From the IMG/VR virus record IMGVR_UViG_3300046684_000082, positions 1 through 62,446 of that record: a DNA stretch of 62,446 bases. One strand, 5' to 3'. This DNA comes from a virus. Position numbers and translations under genes: made by a program. Shown here piece by piece: positions 22,233-31,130 of the stretch; the stretch's first letter is position 1; each line of letters starts with the position of its first letter. The notes under the pieces are model-generated. The model ran no database searches, was not told the origin of the DNA, and saw nothing but the letters and a program-made list of their open reading frames with translations.

Positions 22233-22490
22233 ATGCTGCACGCAACCCACGAAACGCGCTATCAGACCGTCTCTGGCCAGGTCCACGTGAACGCCCGGGA
22301 GATCGTGGATGTCGCGCCGGACAAGCGCCGCTGCACACTCGCCGACGGCTTCGACCACACGCACACCTACGACATTTACCCCGGCCAGCTGCTCGTCACG
22401 TTCCCGAATGGCGACACGTTTGTGTGGCACCGCGAGGACTTCGATCGCTGGTACTCGCCGCTCCCCAATCAACGCACCGCCTGGGTATGA
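22233..22490 (+). CDS. Unknown small protein
   Basis: 85 residues from the ATG at 22233 (MLHATHETRYQTVSGQVH...), with GAGG 7 nt upstream. Beta-rich, with VTFPNGDTFVWHREDFDRWY near the end. It is coupled to the next gene by ATGA. Confidence 0.65.
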   Translation: MLHATHETRYQTVSGQVHVNAREIVDVAPDKRRCTLADGFDHTHTYDIYPGQLLVTFPNGDTFVWHREDFDRWYSPLPNQRTAWV

Positions 22491-22633
22491 CCAAAACCGA
22501 ACCGATGATCCGCTGCAACCACTTCCTCCCGAAGCAGCTGGTGGAGCAGATCAAGCAGCACGCAGCCACCAAGGGCACGCCGGTCGCCGAGCACGTGCGC
22601 CGCGCCCTGCAGGAATACCTGGAGCGGCAATGA
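22487..22633 (+). CDS. Small ribbon-helix-helix type protein
   Basis: A 48-residue protein MTKTEPMIRCNHFLPKQLVE... A short strand (CNHFLPKQ) is followed by two helices, VEQIKQHAATKG and VAEHVRRALQEYLERQ. This is the layout of Arc/MetJ/CopG ribbon-helix-helix DNA-binding proteins. It could regulate the operon or bind one of the dispersed DNA words. Confidence 0.65.
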   Translation: MTKTEPMIRCNHFLPKQLVEQIKQHAATKGTPVAEHVRRALQEYLERQ

Positions 22634-22854
22634 GCCCTGAAGCAGCAGCACGACTGGACCTGTTCCTCGACGCAGTCGACGAAGACGACATCTATTACAC
22701 GCTGTTCTTCTACGAGACGGAGGAGGGTCGCCGCCTGGACGGGTTCGGCACCTTCACCGCAGCTGAGAAGGCTGGTGCCGTGCGCGCGCTGCGCGAGTAC
22801 GCAGACGCACTGGAGAACCACCCAGGCGACTCCGCGGGGCACACGCTGCAATGA
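22630..22854 (+). CDS. Small acidic protein, unknown
   Basis: 74 residues from the ATG at 22630 (MSPEAAARLDLFLDAVDEDD...) with YYTLFFYETEEGRRLDGFG, an aromatic beta-hairpin. It overlaps its neighbours by 4 bp, so it is translated with the terminase genes. Confidence 0.65.
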   Translation: MSPEAAARLDLFLDAVDEDDIYYTLFFYETEEGRRLDGFGTFTAAEKAGAVRALREYADALENHPGDSAGHTLQ

Positions 22855-23327
22855 GCGACCCGAAGACCCCAGTCCTCTTCGACCCCCTCGCGCAGACGGA
22901 TCTGAACTTCCCGCCTGAGATGGTGATGGCGATCGCCCAGGGCCTGGAAGATCCGACCGACATCGCCGCACGCTTCGGATGGGACGGCCCGCGCTGGCAG
23001 CGCCTGGTGGCCTCCCCGAGCTTCCAGAAGGCCGTGACGGCCAAGACGAAGGAGCTCGAGGCGGAAGGGTGGGTGGTGCTCGCCAAGGCCCGCCTGGGTG
23101 CCGAGATGATCCAGGACGAGATCATCCGCGCGGGCGTCTCCTCGGACACCTCCGTCGCGCAGAAGCTGGCCATCTACGAGGCCCTCGTGAAGACGGGCGA
23201 CCTGCTGCCGAAGAACAAAGTGGGCGCCGGCGACAGCGGCCCGAAGTTCTCGATCAACATCAACCTCGACCGCGAGGCGAGCCACGCCAGCGTGAAGCGC
23301 GTCGAGATCGTGGAAAACAAGGAGTAG
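22851..23327 (+). CDS. terS: Terminase small subunit (predicted)
   Basis: A 158-residue protein directly before the large subunit. The segment VMAIAQGLEDPTDIAARFGW with WQRLVASPSFQKAV is the helix-turn-helix type DNA-recognition region seen in phage small terminases; the C-terminal part is helical, then a short beta tail (KFSININLDRE). It would recognise the packaging site and load the large subunit. The assignment rests on domain pattern and position. Confidence 0.8.
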   Translation: MSDPKTPVLFDPLAQTDLNFPPEMVMAIAQGLEDPTDIAARFGWDGPRWQRLVASPSFQKAVTAKTKELEAEGWVVLAKARLGAEMIQDEIIRAGVSSDTSVAQKLAIYEALVKTGDLLPKNKVGAGDSGPKFSININLDREASHASVKRVEIVENKE

Positions 23328-23329
23328 CC

Positions 23330-23488
23330 ATGGAATTCCTCGGCCTCGTGCTGTGCTGGATCGCCGGCCTCATCGGTCTCGTTTTCATCGCTGGCGTGAT
23401 CGGCATCGCCATGTTCGCGGGCTACCTCGAGCGGATCGACGCGCGTGAGTTCAACGGAGAGCGCACGGACGCGTCGGCTACCGAATGA
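23330..23488 (+). CDS. Small single-pass membrane protein between terminase genes
   Basis: A 52-residue protein. MEFLGLVLCWIAGLIGLVFI and the following residues form one long hydrophobic segment (residues 3-33), then a polar tail ending ERTDASATE. It overlaps terL by 4 bp. Membrane proteins are unusual between terS and terL, and the role is unknown. Confidence 0.65.
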   Translation: MEFLGLVLCWIAGLIGLVFIAGVIGIAMFAGYLERIDAREFNGERTDASATE

Positions 23489-24891
23489 GCAACAGCCTAA
23501 ACTACACACCACCTCCCAGCTTGCTCGACTTCTTCACGTCGGACAAGTTCATCAACCTCGTCATGGGACCGGTCGGCTCGACCAAGACCACGGCGGGCAT
23601 TCTGAAGATCGCTCATGAAGCTTCCCGTATTGCAGCTTGCCGAGACGGCATTCGGCGTTCTCGATGTATCTGGATTCGACAGTCGCGCGAGCAGCTGCGA
23701 GACACCTCTATTCCAGACTTCCTTCGCTGGTATCCCGATGGCCTGGCCGGCACCTACGAGAAAACGAACTACAAGTTCGTCCTCAAGTTCGGTGACGTCG
23801 AGTGCGAGGTCCTCTTCCGTGGCCTCGACGACGCAGGAGACGTGCGCCGGCTGCTTTCTCTACAGGCCACTTTCGGGATTGCGGATGAGTTCCGGGAACT
23901 GAACCCCGAGGTGTTCAACACGCTGCAGGGCCGCTTGGGGCGATACCCGTCCAAGGCGGACAACGGCGTGGGATGCAAGGATGACCACGGCCGCCAGATC
24001 GACAAGTTCTGGGGCATGTCGAACCCGCCCGACTTCGACACCTGGTGGGAAGAGTACCTGACGAACCCGCCGGACAACTGCGCGGTGTTCTTCCAGCCGA
24101 GCGGCATGAGCCCCGAGGCGGACTGGCTCCAGTACCTGAAGGACGGCTACTACGAGAACCTCTGCGAGGGCAAGGCGCAGAACTGGATCGACATCTACGT
24201 GCACGGCAAGTTCGGCGCGTCGCTGTCGGGCAAGCCGGTGTTCCCCGCGTTCGATCGCCACACGCACGTCTCGAAGAGCACGCTCACGCCGATCCGCATG
24301 TCGACGCACCCGCTCATCATCGGCCACGACTTCGGGCTCACCCCCGCATGCACGCTCAGCCAGGTGGACCCGCGCGGGCGGCTGAACACGTTCGCCGAGC
24401 TCACGTCGGAAGGCATGGGCGAGCTCCGCTTCATCCGCGAAAAGCTCAAGCCGCTCTTGTCCACGACACGGTTCGCGGGGCTCAACGTGCTGGTGGTCGG
24501 CGACCCCGCGGGCACGCAGCGCGCGCAGACCGATGAGAAGTCGGTGTTCGACATCCTCAAGGCGGAAGGCTTCCGGGTGATCGCGGCGAAGACGAACTCG
24601 ATCTCCGCGCGGATCTCCGGCGTCGACAGCTGGCTCACCCGCACGATCGACGGCAGCCCGGCGCACCTGATCGATCCGTCATGTCAGACACTGATAAGGG
24701 GCTTGGCGGGCGGCTACCGGTACAAGATCCGGCAGAACGGCGAGAGCGACGACAAGCCGGAGAAGAACAGCTACTCGCACTTGCTGGACGGTCACGAGTA
24801 CGCGCTGCTGCACGCCGGCGGCCATCTGCTCGGGGGCTCGACGCGCACGCAAGCGAGGCAGGTCGAAAAGGTTCGGTGGCAGTGGGCGTGA
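23485..24891 (+). CDS. terL: Terminase large subunit
   Basis: A 468-residue packaging motor. Walker A GPVGSTKTT lies at residues 28-36; Walker B and catalytic Glu in FGIADEFREL; the nuclease domain has IIGHDFGLTPACT (first Asp) and VLVVGDPAGTQRAQTDE (second Asp), with a third acidic residue near HLLDGHEYALLH. The family cleaves concatemeric DNA and pumps it into the capsid. Length and motifs are complete. It overlaps the membrane gene by 4 bp. Confidence 0.95.
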   Translation: MSNSLNYTPPPSLLDFFTSDKFINLVMGPVGSTKTTAGILKIAHEASRIAACRDGIRRSRCIWIRQSREQLRDTSIPDFLRWYPDGLAGTYEKTNYKFVLKFGDVECEVLFRGLDDAGDVRRLLSLQATFGIADEFRELNPEVFNTLQGRLGRYPSKADNGVGCKDDHGRQIDKFWGMSNPPDFDTWWEEYLTNPPDNCAVFFQPSGMSPEADWLQYLKDGYYENLCEGKAQNWIDIYVHGKFGASLSGKPVFPAFDRHTHVSKSTLTPIRMSTHPLIIGHDFGLTPACTLSQVDPRGRLNTFAELTSEGMGELRFIREKLKPLLSTTRFAGLNVLVVGDPAGTQRAQTDEKSVFDILKAEGFRVIAAKTNSISARISGVDSWLTRTIDGSPAHLIDPSCQTLIRGLAGGYRYKIRQNGESDDKPEKNSYSHLLDGHEYALLHAGGHLLGGSTRTQARQVEKVRWQWA

Positions 24892-24893
24892 CG

Positions 24894-24923
24894 TTCTCAA
24901 GTTAGCACGTTGTGTGCTATATG
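24894..24923 (+). promoter_or_regulatory. Promoter candidate with GTTAGCACGTTGT word, before the portal gene
   Basis: TTCTCA (24894-24899), an 18-nt spacer that starts with the exact 13-mer GTTAGCACGTTGT (24901), then TATATG (24918-24923). A consensus TTGACA follows at 24924 without a good -10. The portal ATG is at 24951, without a clear ribosome-binding site. Confidence 0.45.
24901..24913 (+). repeat. GTTAGCACGTTGT word A
   Basis: Exact 13-mer in the terL-portal gap, within a promoter-like region. Confidence 0.8.
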
Positions 24924-24950
24924 TTGACAGATACCACCTGATCCGACGCT

Positions 24951-27203
24951 ATGGCCCAAGCCCTGAACATTACCGGCGCGACCCCGATGTCCACGAATGT
25001 GGGCGGGCTTGTGCAGATGAAAAACAACGCCCAGCTGGCCGCCGAAGAGCGCGCCGCGGCCCAGCTGGCGAACAACGACGGGGTCGTGCAGGGCTTTGCC
25101 GCGCTGATCCGCCGGCAGTGGACCGCCGCGCGCCAGGCCAAGGAGATGACCGCCGAGCAGAAGATGCTCAAGTCGATCCGGCAGCGCCGCGGCGAGTACG
25201 ACCCGGAAAAGCTCGCGGTCCTCGTCGAGCAGGGTTCCGCACTGATCTACATGCAGCTGACCTCGAATAAGTGCCGCGCGGCCGCGTCGTGGATTCGCGA
25301 CGTGGTGGTGACGACCGCCGAGGACAAGCCGTGGACCATCGAGCCGTCGCCGGTCGCCGACATGCCGCCGAACCTGATCGACGAGATCATGCAGATCGCG
25401 CAGCAGCAGATCGCGCAGATGACGCAGTCGGGCCAGTCGCCGACCGACATGGAAGTGCGCTCGATGCTGCTGGCCCTGAAGGAAATGGGCCTCTCGCAGA
25501 TCCAGGACCTCGCGCGCCAGCAGGCGGACCTGATGAGCAACAAGATGCAGGAGCAGCTGCTCGAGGGCGGCTGGATCCGCGCATTCTCCGACTTCATCGA
25601 CGACATCACCACGTTCCCGGCCGCGTTCTTGAAGGGCCCGGTCGTGCGCAACCGCAACAAGCTGAAGTGGCTGCCGGACGGGCAGGGCGGCTTCGCGCCG
25701 GACATCGCACAGGAGCTCACGCTCGAGTGGGAGCGCGTCGACCCGTTCCATATCTACCCGGCGCCCGACGCGTCGAACATCGACGACGGCTGGCTGATCG
25801 AGCGGCACAAGCTCTCGCGCGGCGACCTGCAGGCGCTGATCGGCGTCGAAGGGTACTCGGACTCGGCGATCCGCCAGGTGCTCGAGGACTACGGCCGTGG
25901 GGGATTGCGCGAATGGATCTACGTCGACACCGCGCAGGCCACCGCTGAAGGCAAGGCCACGATCGGCGTCGCGACGAACCCGTCCGAGCTCATCGATGCG
26001 CTCCAGTACTGGGGCAGCGTGCAGGGCAAGATCCTGCTCGAGTGGGGCATGGACGAGACCGAGATCGACGACCCGCTCGCCGAGTACCCAGTCGAAGCGT
26101 GGCTGATTGGCTCGTGGATCATCAAGGCCGTGCTCAATCCGGACCCGCTGGGCCGCAAACCGTACTACAAGGCGAGCTACGAGGAAGTGCCGGGCGCCTT
26201 CTGGGGCAACTCGGTCGCCGACCTCTGCCGCGACACGCAGGACATCTGTAACGCCGCGGCCCGCGCGCTCGTGAACAACATGGGCCTGGCCTCGGGCCCG
26301 CAGGTCGTCTACAACGTCGACCGCCTGCCGGAAGGCGAAAAGATCACGCAGCTGTATCCCTGGAAGGTGTGGCAGGTCACGTCCGATCCGCAGATGGGCA
26401 GCCAGCCGGCGATGCAGTTCGAGCAGCCGAAGTCGATCGCAGGCGAGCTCATGGCGATCTACGACAAGTTCTCGGTGCTGGCCGACGAATACACCGGCAT
26501 CCCGCGCTACATGGCGGGCGACTCGCCCACCGGCGGCGCCGGGCGCACGGCCTCCGGCATGTCGATGCTGATGGGCAACGCCGGCAAGTCGATCAAGCAG
26601 GTCATCGGTAACATCGATGATCGCGTCATCGAGCAGGCGATCAACCGCCTGTACTACTACAACATGCGCTACGGCGATGATCCGACCCTGAAGGGCGACG
26701 TGAAGATCGTCGCGAAGGGCGCGTCGGCGATCATCCAGCGCGAGACCGCGCAGGCCCGCCAGGCCCAGTTCCTCCAGACCGCGCTCGGCAACCAGCAGGT
26801 CGCCGGCGTCATCGGCCAGGAAGGCGTCGCGTCGCTGCTCCGGGAAGTCGCGAAGACGCTCGAGCTCAACACCGACGAGATCGTCCCGCCGATTCCGATC
26901 CTCAAGCAGCGCTGGGCCGCGCAGCAGCGCGCGCAGGCGATGCAGCAGCAACAGCAGATGGAGCAACAGAAGGCGCTCGAGGCGCAGCAGTTCGCGCAGC
27001 AGATGATGCTCAAGCACGGCCAGTTCGCGCCGACCGAGCCGCTGCAGCAGCAGGCGCAGGACGCGCTCGCCACCGCGCCGCTGCTGGGCCTGGGCGCTCC
27101 GCCGCAGATGCAGCCGCAGGGCAGCGCGCCCGCCGCGCGCCCGGGCGCCTCACTCGCTGGCGGCACGCCGGTGACCAACAACCTACCGAGCAACGGACAA
27201 TGA
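24951..27203 (+). CDS. Portal protein
   Basis: A 750-residue protein with the size, position and composition of podoviral (P22-like) portal proteins that form the dodecameric DNA channel. The region around QGGFAPDIAQELTLEWERVD and PYYKASYEEVPGAFWGNSVA resembles portal clip/stem parts. The C-terminus is Gln/Met-rich (RAQAMQQQQQMEQQ) and then Pro/Ala-rich, like a barrel extension. It lies between terminase and scaffold. Confidence 0.9.
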   Translation: MAQALNITGATPMSTNVGGLVQMKNNAQLAAEERAAAQLANNDGVVQGFAALIRRQWTAARQAKEMTAEQKMLKSIRQRRGEYDPEKLAVLVEQGSALIYMQLTSNKCRAAASWIRDVVVTTAEDKPWTIEPSPVADMPPNLIDEIMQIAQQQIAQMTQSGQSPTDMEVRSMLLALKEMGLSQIQDLARQQADLMSNKMQEQLLEGGWIRAFSDFIDDITTFPAAFLKGPVVRNRNKLKWLPDGQGGFAPDIAQELTLEWERVDPFHIYPAPDASNIDDGWLIERHKLSRGDLQALIGVEGYSDSAIRQVLEDYGRGGLREWIYVDTAQATAEGKATIGVATNPSELIDALQYWGSVQGKILLEWGMDETEIDDPLAEYPVEAWLIGSWIIKAVLNPDPLGRKPYYKASYEEVPGAFWGNSVADLCRDTQDICNAAARALVNNMGLASGPQVVYNVDRLPEGEKITQLYPWKVWQVTSDPQMGSQPAMQFEQPKSIAGELMAIYDKFSVLADEYTGIPRYMAGDSPTGGAGRTASGMSMLMGNAGKSIKQVIGNIDDRVIEQAINRLYYYNMRYGDDPTLKGDVKIVAKGASAIIQRETAQARQAQFLQTALGNQQVAGVIGQEGVASLLREVAKTLELNTDEIVPPIPILKQRWAAQQRAQAMQQQQQMEQQKALEAQQFAQQMMLKHGQFAPTEPLQQQAQDALATAPLLGLGAPPQMQPQGSAPAARPGASLAGGTPVTNNLPSNGQ

Positions 27204-27403
27204 ACGGCAAAGCCATCGCCAACTTGAAGTCGAGCGTCGACGAGATGGTCGTCCTCGGCTTCGATCTGCACCAGATCGAGCGCATCGCGAACCTCCTCCA
27301 CACCGAGGTCAGCTACGGCGTGGCGGTCCTCGCACCGCGCGTGGAGTTCAACATGGGCCGTTTATTTGCAGACGGGCACTATTTGTCGGGCCTCACCAGT
27401 TAA
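27200..27403 (+). CDS. Unknown small protein after portal
   Basis: A 67-residue protein MNGKAIANLKSSVDEMVVLG... ending GHYLSGLTS. It overlaps the portal stop by 4 bp. No motif is recognised. Confidence 0.6.
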   Translation: MNGKAIANLKSSVDEMVVLGFDLHQIERIANLLHTEVSYGVAVLAPRVEFNMGRLFADGHYLSGLTS

Positions 27404-27457
27404 CAAGTACACCGCAGTTTGTTAGCATGTTGCACATATAGGGTCAAGGAGGCCATG

Positions 27458-27652
27458 ATGTCCAAAGAGAAGTCCGGCAGCGGCTCCATGGCTGCGCTGC
27501 AAGAAGGCCGCGGTGGCAAGGAATATGGCCAGGTCACCGTGAGCGGTGGAAGCTCCTCGAGCGTCGACTCGAAGTTCCACAATCGTCCGAAGTCCAGCAA
27601 GGGCACCGAGCTCTCGATGGACGTCAACAAGGGCGACGGCCTCTGCAAGTGA
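27458..27652 (+). CDS. Small Gly/Ser-rich protein
   Basis: 64 residues from the ATG at 27458 (MSKEKSGSGSMAALQEGRGG...) with AAGGAGG 5 nt upstream; a second ATG lies 3 nt earlier. Disordered-looking N-terminus, Lys-rich end. The gap upstream carries GTTAGCA (27421) and TATAGG (27437), a promoter-like pair. Confidence 0.6.
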   Translation: MSKEKSGSGSMAALQEGRGGKEYGQVTVSGGSSSSVDSKFHNRPKSSKGTELSMDVNKGDGLCK

Positions 27653-27882
27653 AACAGTGTCGTGACATTCACGCACTACGTGCGTTCGCGCGGCTCCGAG
27701 CGGCCGAGTTCACCAGCCTGACGACATACCTCACGGAGTCGCGGGATGACGAGCTCAACCGCCTGAAGAACGCCCGAAGCATGGATGAGATGGCTCGTTG
27801 CCAGTCGGCGATCGAGACCCTCGAACAGATTTTGATGTACGTCGCTGAGGGTGAAACCTTGGCGGCGAAGTACCAGAAGTAA
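27649..27882 (+). CDS. Unknown helical protein
   Basis: 77 residues from a GTG at 27649 overlapping the previous stop: MKQCRDIHALRAFARLRAAE... Helical throughout, with the ending EGETLAAKYQK. The order in the operon (portal, small genes, scaffold) suggests a head-assembly helper, but nothing confirms it. Confidence 0.6.
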   Translation: MKQCRDIHALRAFARLRAAEFTSLTTYLTESRDDELNRLKNARSMDEMARCQSAIETLEQILMYVAEGETLAAKYQK

Positions 27883-27969
27883 GAAGCCGCGCGGCCGACC
27901 TACCGGGGCCAAGCGACATCAACCGCATATCCGCAGACCGTGAAGACGGTGCGGGGGAGAAGTACAGAC

Positions 27970-28899
27970 ATGGGATTGCCACGCGCAGTTCAGGAAGCAG
28001 CCGAAGCCGCCGACGCGATCGTCGTGCAGATGACCGGAGAGCCCAATGAGGAGCCGATCGTCGAGCCACAAGATCCGCCGGTAGTCGAACCGAAAACCGA
28101 ACCGCAGCCGGTAGTCCCGGCGACGGAGCCGAAGTCGGTCGATTGGGAGCACAAGTACAGCACGCTGAAGGGCATGTTCGATGCCGAGGTGCCGCGACTT
28201 CACAGCCAGAACCGTGAGTTGCGCGACACGCTCGCGACGATGCAAACCCAGATCGCGCAGCTGCAGGCCCCCAAGGAACCGCCGAAAGCACCGGCGCAGT
28301 TGATCACTGACCAGGATCGCGAGTCCTTTGGACCGGACCTCGTCAACCTGATCGAGCGAGGCGTCAAGCAGGCCACTGGCCCCTTGGAAGCTGAGCTCGG
28401 CAGGCTGAGAGCGAGGAACGCCCAGCTGGAGTCGAACGTTGGAAGCGTCGCGCAACAGACCGCACAGACCGCCGAAGAGGCGTTCTACGCGAATCTCGAG
28501 CGTGCAGTACCAGGCTTGGCCGAGACGAACACGGACCCCGCGTTCCTCGCCTGGCTGGCAGAGGTGGACCCGATCTACGGTATCCCGCGCAAGATGGCGC
28601 TCGATAACGCAGCGGATCAGAGGGACGTGGCGCGCACCGCCGCGATCTTCAACGCCTTCAACGCCACCAAGGCCCCGGTGCAGCAACCGACGTCGAAGCG
28701 TAACGAGCTCGCGAACCAGGTCGCCCCCGCCCGCACACGTCAGAGTGCGCCGCCGGAGGCCAAGCAGACGTTCGTCTGGACGGCACAGTCCATCGATGCG
28801 TTCTATGCAGACCTCCGCCGCGGCCTCATTCCGACCGACGAGGCGGCTCGCTTGGAAGCAGATCTCCAGGCAGCTGTTGCTGAAGGCCGAGTGCGTTAG
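27970..28899 (+). CDS. Scaffolding protein (predicted)
   Basis: 309 residues from the ATG at 27970 (MGLPRAVQEAAEAADAIVVQ), with GGGGGAG upstream; the GTG at 27940 is less likely. An acidic, Pro-rich N-terminal region (residues 20-60) precedes a long coiled coil (RLRARNAQLESNVGSVAQQT) and a basic C-terminus (ADLQAAVAEGRVR), the general design of phage scaffolds. It sits directly before the capsid gene. Its stop codon lies inside a GTTAGCACGTTGT word. Confidence 0.7.
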   Translation: MGLPRAVQEAAEAADAIVVQMTGEPNEEPIVEPQDPPVVEPKTEPQPVVPATEPKSVDWEHKYSTLKGMFDAEVPRLHSQNRELRDTLATMQTQIAQLQAPKEPPKAPAQLITDQDRESFGPDLVNLIERGVKQATGPLEAELGRLRARNAQLESNVGSVAQQTAQTAEEAFYANLERAVPGLAETNTDPAFLAWLAEVDPIYGIPRKMALDNAADQRDVARTAAIFNAFNATKAPVQQPTSKRNELANQVAPARTRQSAPPEAKQTFVWTAQSIDAFYADLRRGLIPTDEAARLEADLQAAVAEGRVR

Positions 28900-28907
28900 C
28901 ACGTTGT
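28895..28907 (+). repeat. GTTAGCACGTTGT word B
   Basis: Exact 13-mer; contains the stop codon of the scaffold gene, upstream of the capsid gene. Confidence 0.8.
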
Positions 28908-28955
28908 GCCGTGACGGTTGCCTGGTTCACCACACCTTGTTAGGAGAGCATCACC

Positions 28956-29960
28956 ATGGCAACCGTAACTCCGGGCGCAGTCTATCCCATCAACGCTGGC
29001 GGCTTTAACAGCCCGGCAGGCCAAGTCGCTTACGGCGGCACGGCTTACAGCGGCACGTTCATTCCGGCCCTCTGGTCGGGCAAGCTGGCGCAGAAGTTCT
29101 ACGCGGCGACCGTGTTCGGCGAGATCGCCAACACCGACTGGCAGGGTGACATCAGCCAGATGGGCGACACGGTGATCATCAACACGATCCCGACGATCAA
29201 CATCTACTCGTACAGCGTCGGCCAGTCGCTGAACTACGACGTGCCGGCACCGTCGACGATCACGCTGCAGATCAACAAGGGCAAGTACTTCGGCGTGAAC
29301 GTCAACAACGTGCTCGAGCTCCAGTCGAAGCCGAAGCTGATGGACATGTTCACGAACGACGCGTCGATGCAGATGAAGATCGCGATCGACAAGGACGTCC
29401 TCGCGGGCACGTTCAACGGTGGCGCGGCGACCAACATGGGCGCGAACGCGGGCAAGATCTCGGGCGCCTACAACCTCGGCACCGATACGGCAGCCGTGGC
29501 GCTCACGTCGGCGAACATCCTCCAGTACATCACCTCGCTGAGCTCCGTGCTCGACGAAGCGAACGTGCCGGAAACGGACCGCTGGATGATCATCACGCCG
29601 ACCGAGCGTCAGCTGTTGATGCAGTCGAACCTGGCACAGGCTCAGTTCATGGGCGACGGCCAGTCGATCCTGCGTAACGGCCGCATCGGCCAGATCGACC
29701 GCTTCACGGTCTACGTCTCGAACCTGACGCCGCGCGCAGCTGCTGCTCAGAACTGGACGGGCGGTGCGTCGGGCGGCACGGTCAAGCGCCACGCGATCAT
29801 CGCAGGCCACAAGTCGGCGATCAGCTTCGCATCGCAGATCGCGAAGGTCGAGTCGCTCCAGAACCCGAGCGACTTCGGCAACCTGGTCCGCGGCCTGAAC
29901 ATCTACGGCTACGGCGTGACGCAGCCGGACGCGCTGGCGACCCTCATCGCAGCAGGCTAA
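28956..29960 (+). CDS. Major capsid protein
   Basis: A 334-residue protein, HK97-fold type by size and position. FIPALWSGKLAQKFYAATVF near residue 40 and the segment GDTVIINTIPTINIYSYSVG are typical of the N-arm and E-loop of phage coat proteins, and IIAGHKSAISFASQIAKVES with the P-domain pattern follows. AGGAG lies before the ATG, and codon use is strongly biased, as for an abundant protein. A terminator follows at 29967. Confidence 0.93.
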   Translation: MATVTPGAVYPINAGGFNSPAGQVAYGGTAYSGTFIPALWSGKLAQKFYAATVFGEIANTDWQGDISQMGDTVIINTIPTINIYSYSVGQSLNYDVPAPSTITLQINKGKYFGVNVNNVLELQSKPKLMDMFTNDASMQMKIAIDKDVLAGTFNGGAATNMGANAGKISGAYNLGTDTAAVALTSANILQYITSLSSVLDEANVPETDRWMIITPTERQLLMQSNLAQAQFMGDGQSILRNGRIGQIDRFTVYVSNLTPRAAAAQNWTGGASGGTVKRHAIIAGHKSAISFASQIAKVESLQNPSDFGNLVRGLNIYGYGVTQPDALATLIAAG

Positions 29961-29966
29961 ACGGCG

Positions 29967-30011
29967 GGCGGGGTGAAGCAGGGACTGACATCCCCAGCGC
30001 CCCGCCTTCTT
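29967..30011 (+). terminator. Terminator after the capsid gene
   Basis: GGCGGGG (29967-29973) pairs with CCCCGCC (30000-30006), with an inner GGG/CCC helix, then TTCTT. It would reduce read-through so that capsid is made in excess over the following genes. Confidence 0.55.
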
Positions 30012-30028
30012 CACGAACAGGAGCAGAG

Positions 30029-30394
30029 ATGACTTTTGAAACCAAGCTGGTCCAGGCGGGTGTGTACAGCACCGGCGCCAAGGCCCTCGCTGGTGGCGAT
30101 ATGGCCGTGGGCCTGGTCGCAGCCGGCACGACGCAGGCAACCGCCTTCGCGCTGACGAACGATATCAGCGTGTTCGGCACGGTCGCCGCGAGCTCGGGCG
30201 CGATTCTGCCGCTCTTCGGCTCGGCGTATTGCACCGTGTTCAACGGCGGCGCCAACGCGCTCGCTGTGTATCCGCCGGTCGGCGGCACGATCAACGCGGC
30301 CGCAGCCAACGCTGCGTTCTCCGTTGGCGCAGGCAAGAGCGCGACGTTCATGTCGCCCGATGGCATCACCTGGGTGGCGAACCTCTCCGCCTAA
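30029..30394 (+). CDS. Capsid decoration or head-stabilisation protein (predicted)
   Basis: A 121-residue protein right after the capsid gene: MTFETKLVQAGVYSTGAKAL... with TVFNGGANALAVYPPVGG and MSPDGITWVANLSA. It has the compact beta-barrel look of small head decoration proteins. The assignment is by position and size. Confidence 0.6.
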   Translation: MTFETKLVQAGVYSTGAKALAGGDMAVGLVAAGTTQATAFALTNDISVFGTVAASSGAILPLFGSAYCTVFNGGANALAVYPPVGGTINAAAANAAFSVGAGKSATFMSPDGITWVANLSA

Positions 30395-30403
30395 GTATCG
30401 CGT

Positions 30404-30427
30404 GGGGGCTGCGGCCCCCGCGTTCTT
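30404..30427 (+). terminator. Hairpin terminator
   Basis: GGGGGC-TGCG-GCCCCC (30404-30419), extended by GCG pairs, followed by GCGTTCTTCT. It follows the decoration gene and limits transcription to downstream connector genes. Confidence 0.6.
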
Positions 30428-30440
30428 CTGAGTGAGCACA

Positions 30441-31130
30441 ATGGGCACTATCACCTGCAAGCAGATCATCGACAAGGTCTCGACCCAGCTGCTGGACGAC
30501 AGCAACACCCGCTGGACGCGCGCCGAACTGCTTGGCTGGCTGTGTGATGGCCAGCGCGCCATTGTGCTGATTCAGCCGAACGCATCATCCTCCACATCGT
30601 CGCTGAAGTTAGTGAGCGGCACGCGGCAGGCACTGCCCGCCGACGGCTACCTGCTGCTTGACGTCTACCGCAACATGGGCCCGAACGGCAACGCGCCGGG
30701 CCGCGCGGTGCGCGTGGTCTCGCGCGAGATCGTCGACGCCCAGGACCCGTACTGGCACACGCTGACGGGCACCGGGTCGGTGATGAACTACATCTACGAC
30801 GTGCAGGACACGCAGGCGTTCTACGTCTACCCGCCGTCGAACGGGCTCAACACGCTCGAGATCAACTACTCGCGCATCCCGTCCGACATCACCGACGAGA
30901 CCCAGCCGATCGTGATCAGCGACGTGCTGCAGACCGCGCTCGTCGACTACATCCTGTATCGCGCCAACAGCAAGGACGCCGAGTTCGCGCCGGGCATGCA
31001 GCTGGCAAGCCAGTACCTGCAGACCTTCATGGCGCAGATGGGCAAGGCCACTGGCGAAGAAGCGCAGAACAGCCCGAACCAATCGCTGGGGCAGGGTAAC
31101 GCCCAGCCGCAACCTGGAGCCACCTCGTGA
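30441..31130 (+). CDS. Connector/neck protein, DUF6682-like
   Basis: 229 residues from the ATG at 30441 (MGTITCKQIIDKVSTQLLDD); a GTG at 30432 is an alternative. ARGRAVRVV-type and YDVQDTQAFYVYPPSNG segments belong to a family I recall as DUF6682, found after capsid genes in short-tailed phages and probably a head-tail adaptor. The C-terminal tail is Gln-rich. Confidence 0.6.
   Translation: MGTITCKQIIDKVSTQLLDDSNTRWTRAELLGWLCDGQRAIVLIQPNASSSTSSLKLVSGTRQALPADGYLLLDVYRNMGPNGNAPGRAVRVVSREIVDAQDPYWHTLTGTGSVMNYIYDVQDTQAFYVYPPSNGLNTLEINYSRIPSDITDETQPIVISDVLQTALVDYILYRANSKDAEFAPGMQLASQYLQTFMAQMGKATGEEAQNSPNQSLGQGNAQPQPGATS

Noticed and set aside
24897-27017. Very long minus-strand frame (about 700 codons) opposite the portal gene
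   Set aside because: It is an antisense shadow of a GC-rich gene: Leu/Arg/His-rich composition, no ribosome-binding site, no domain.
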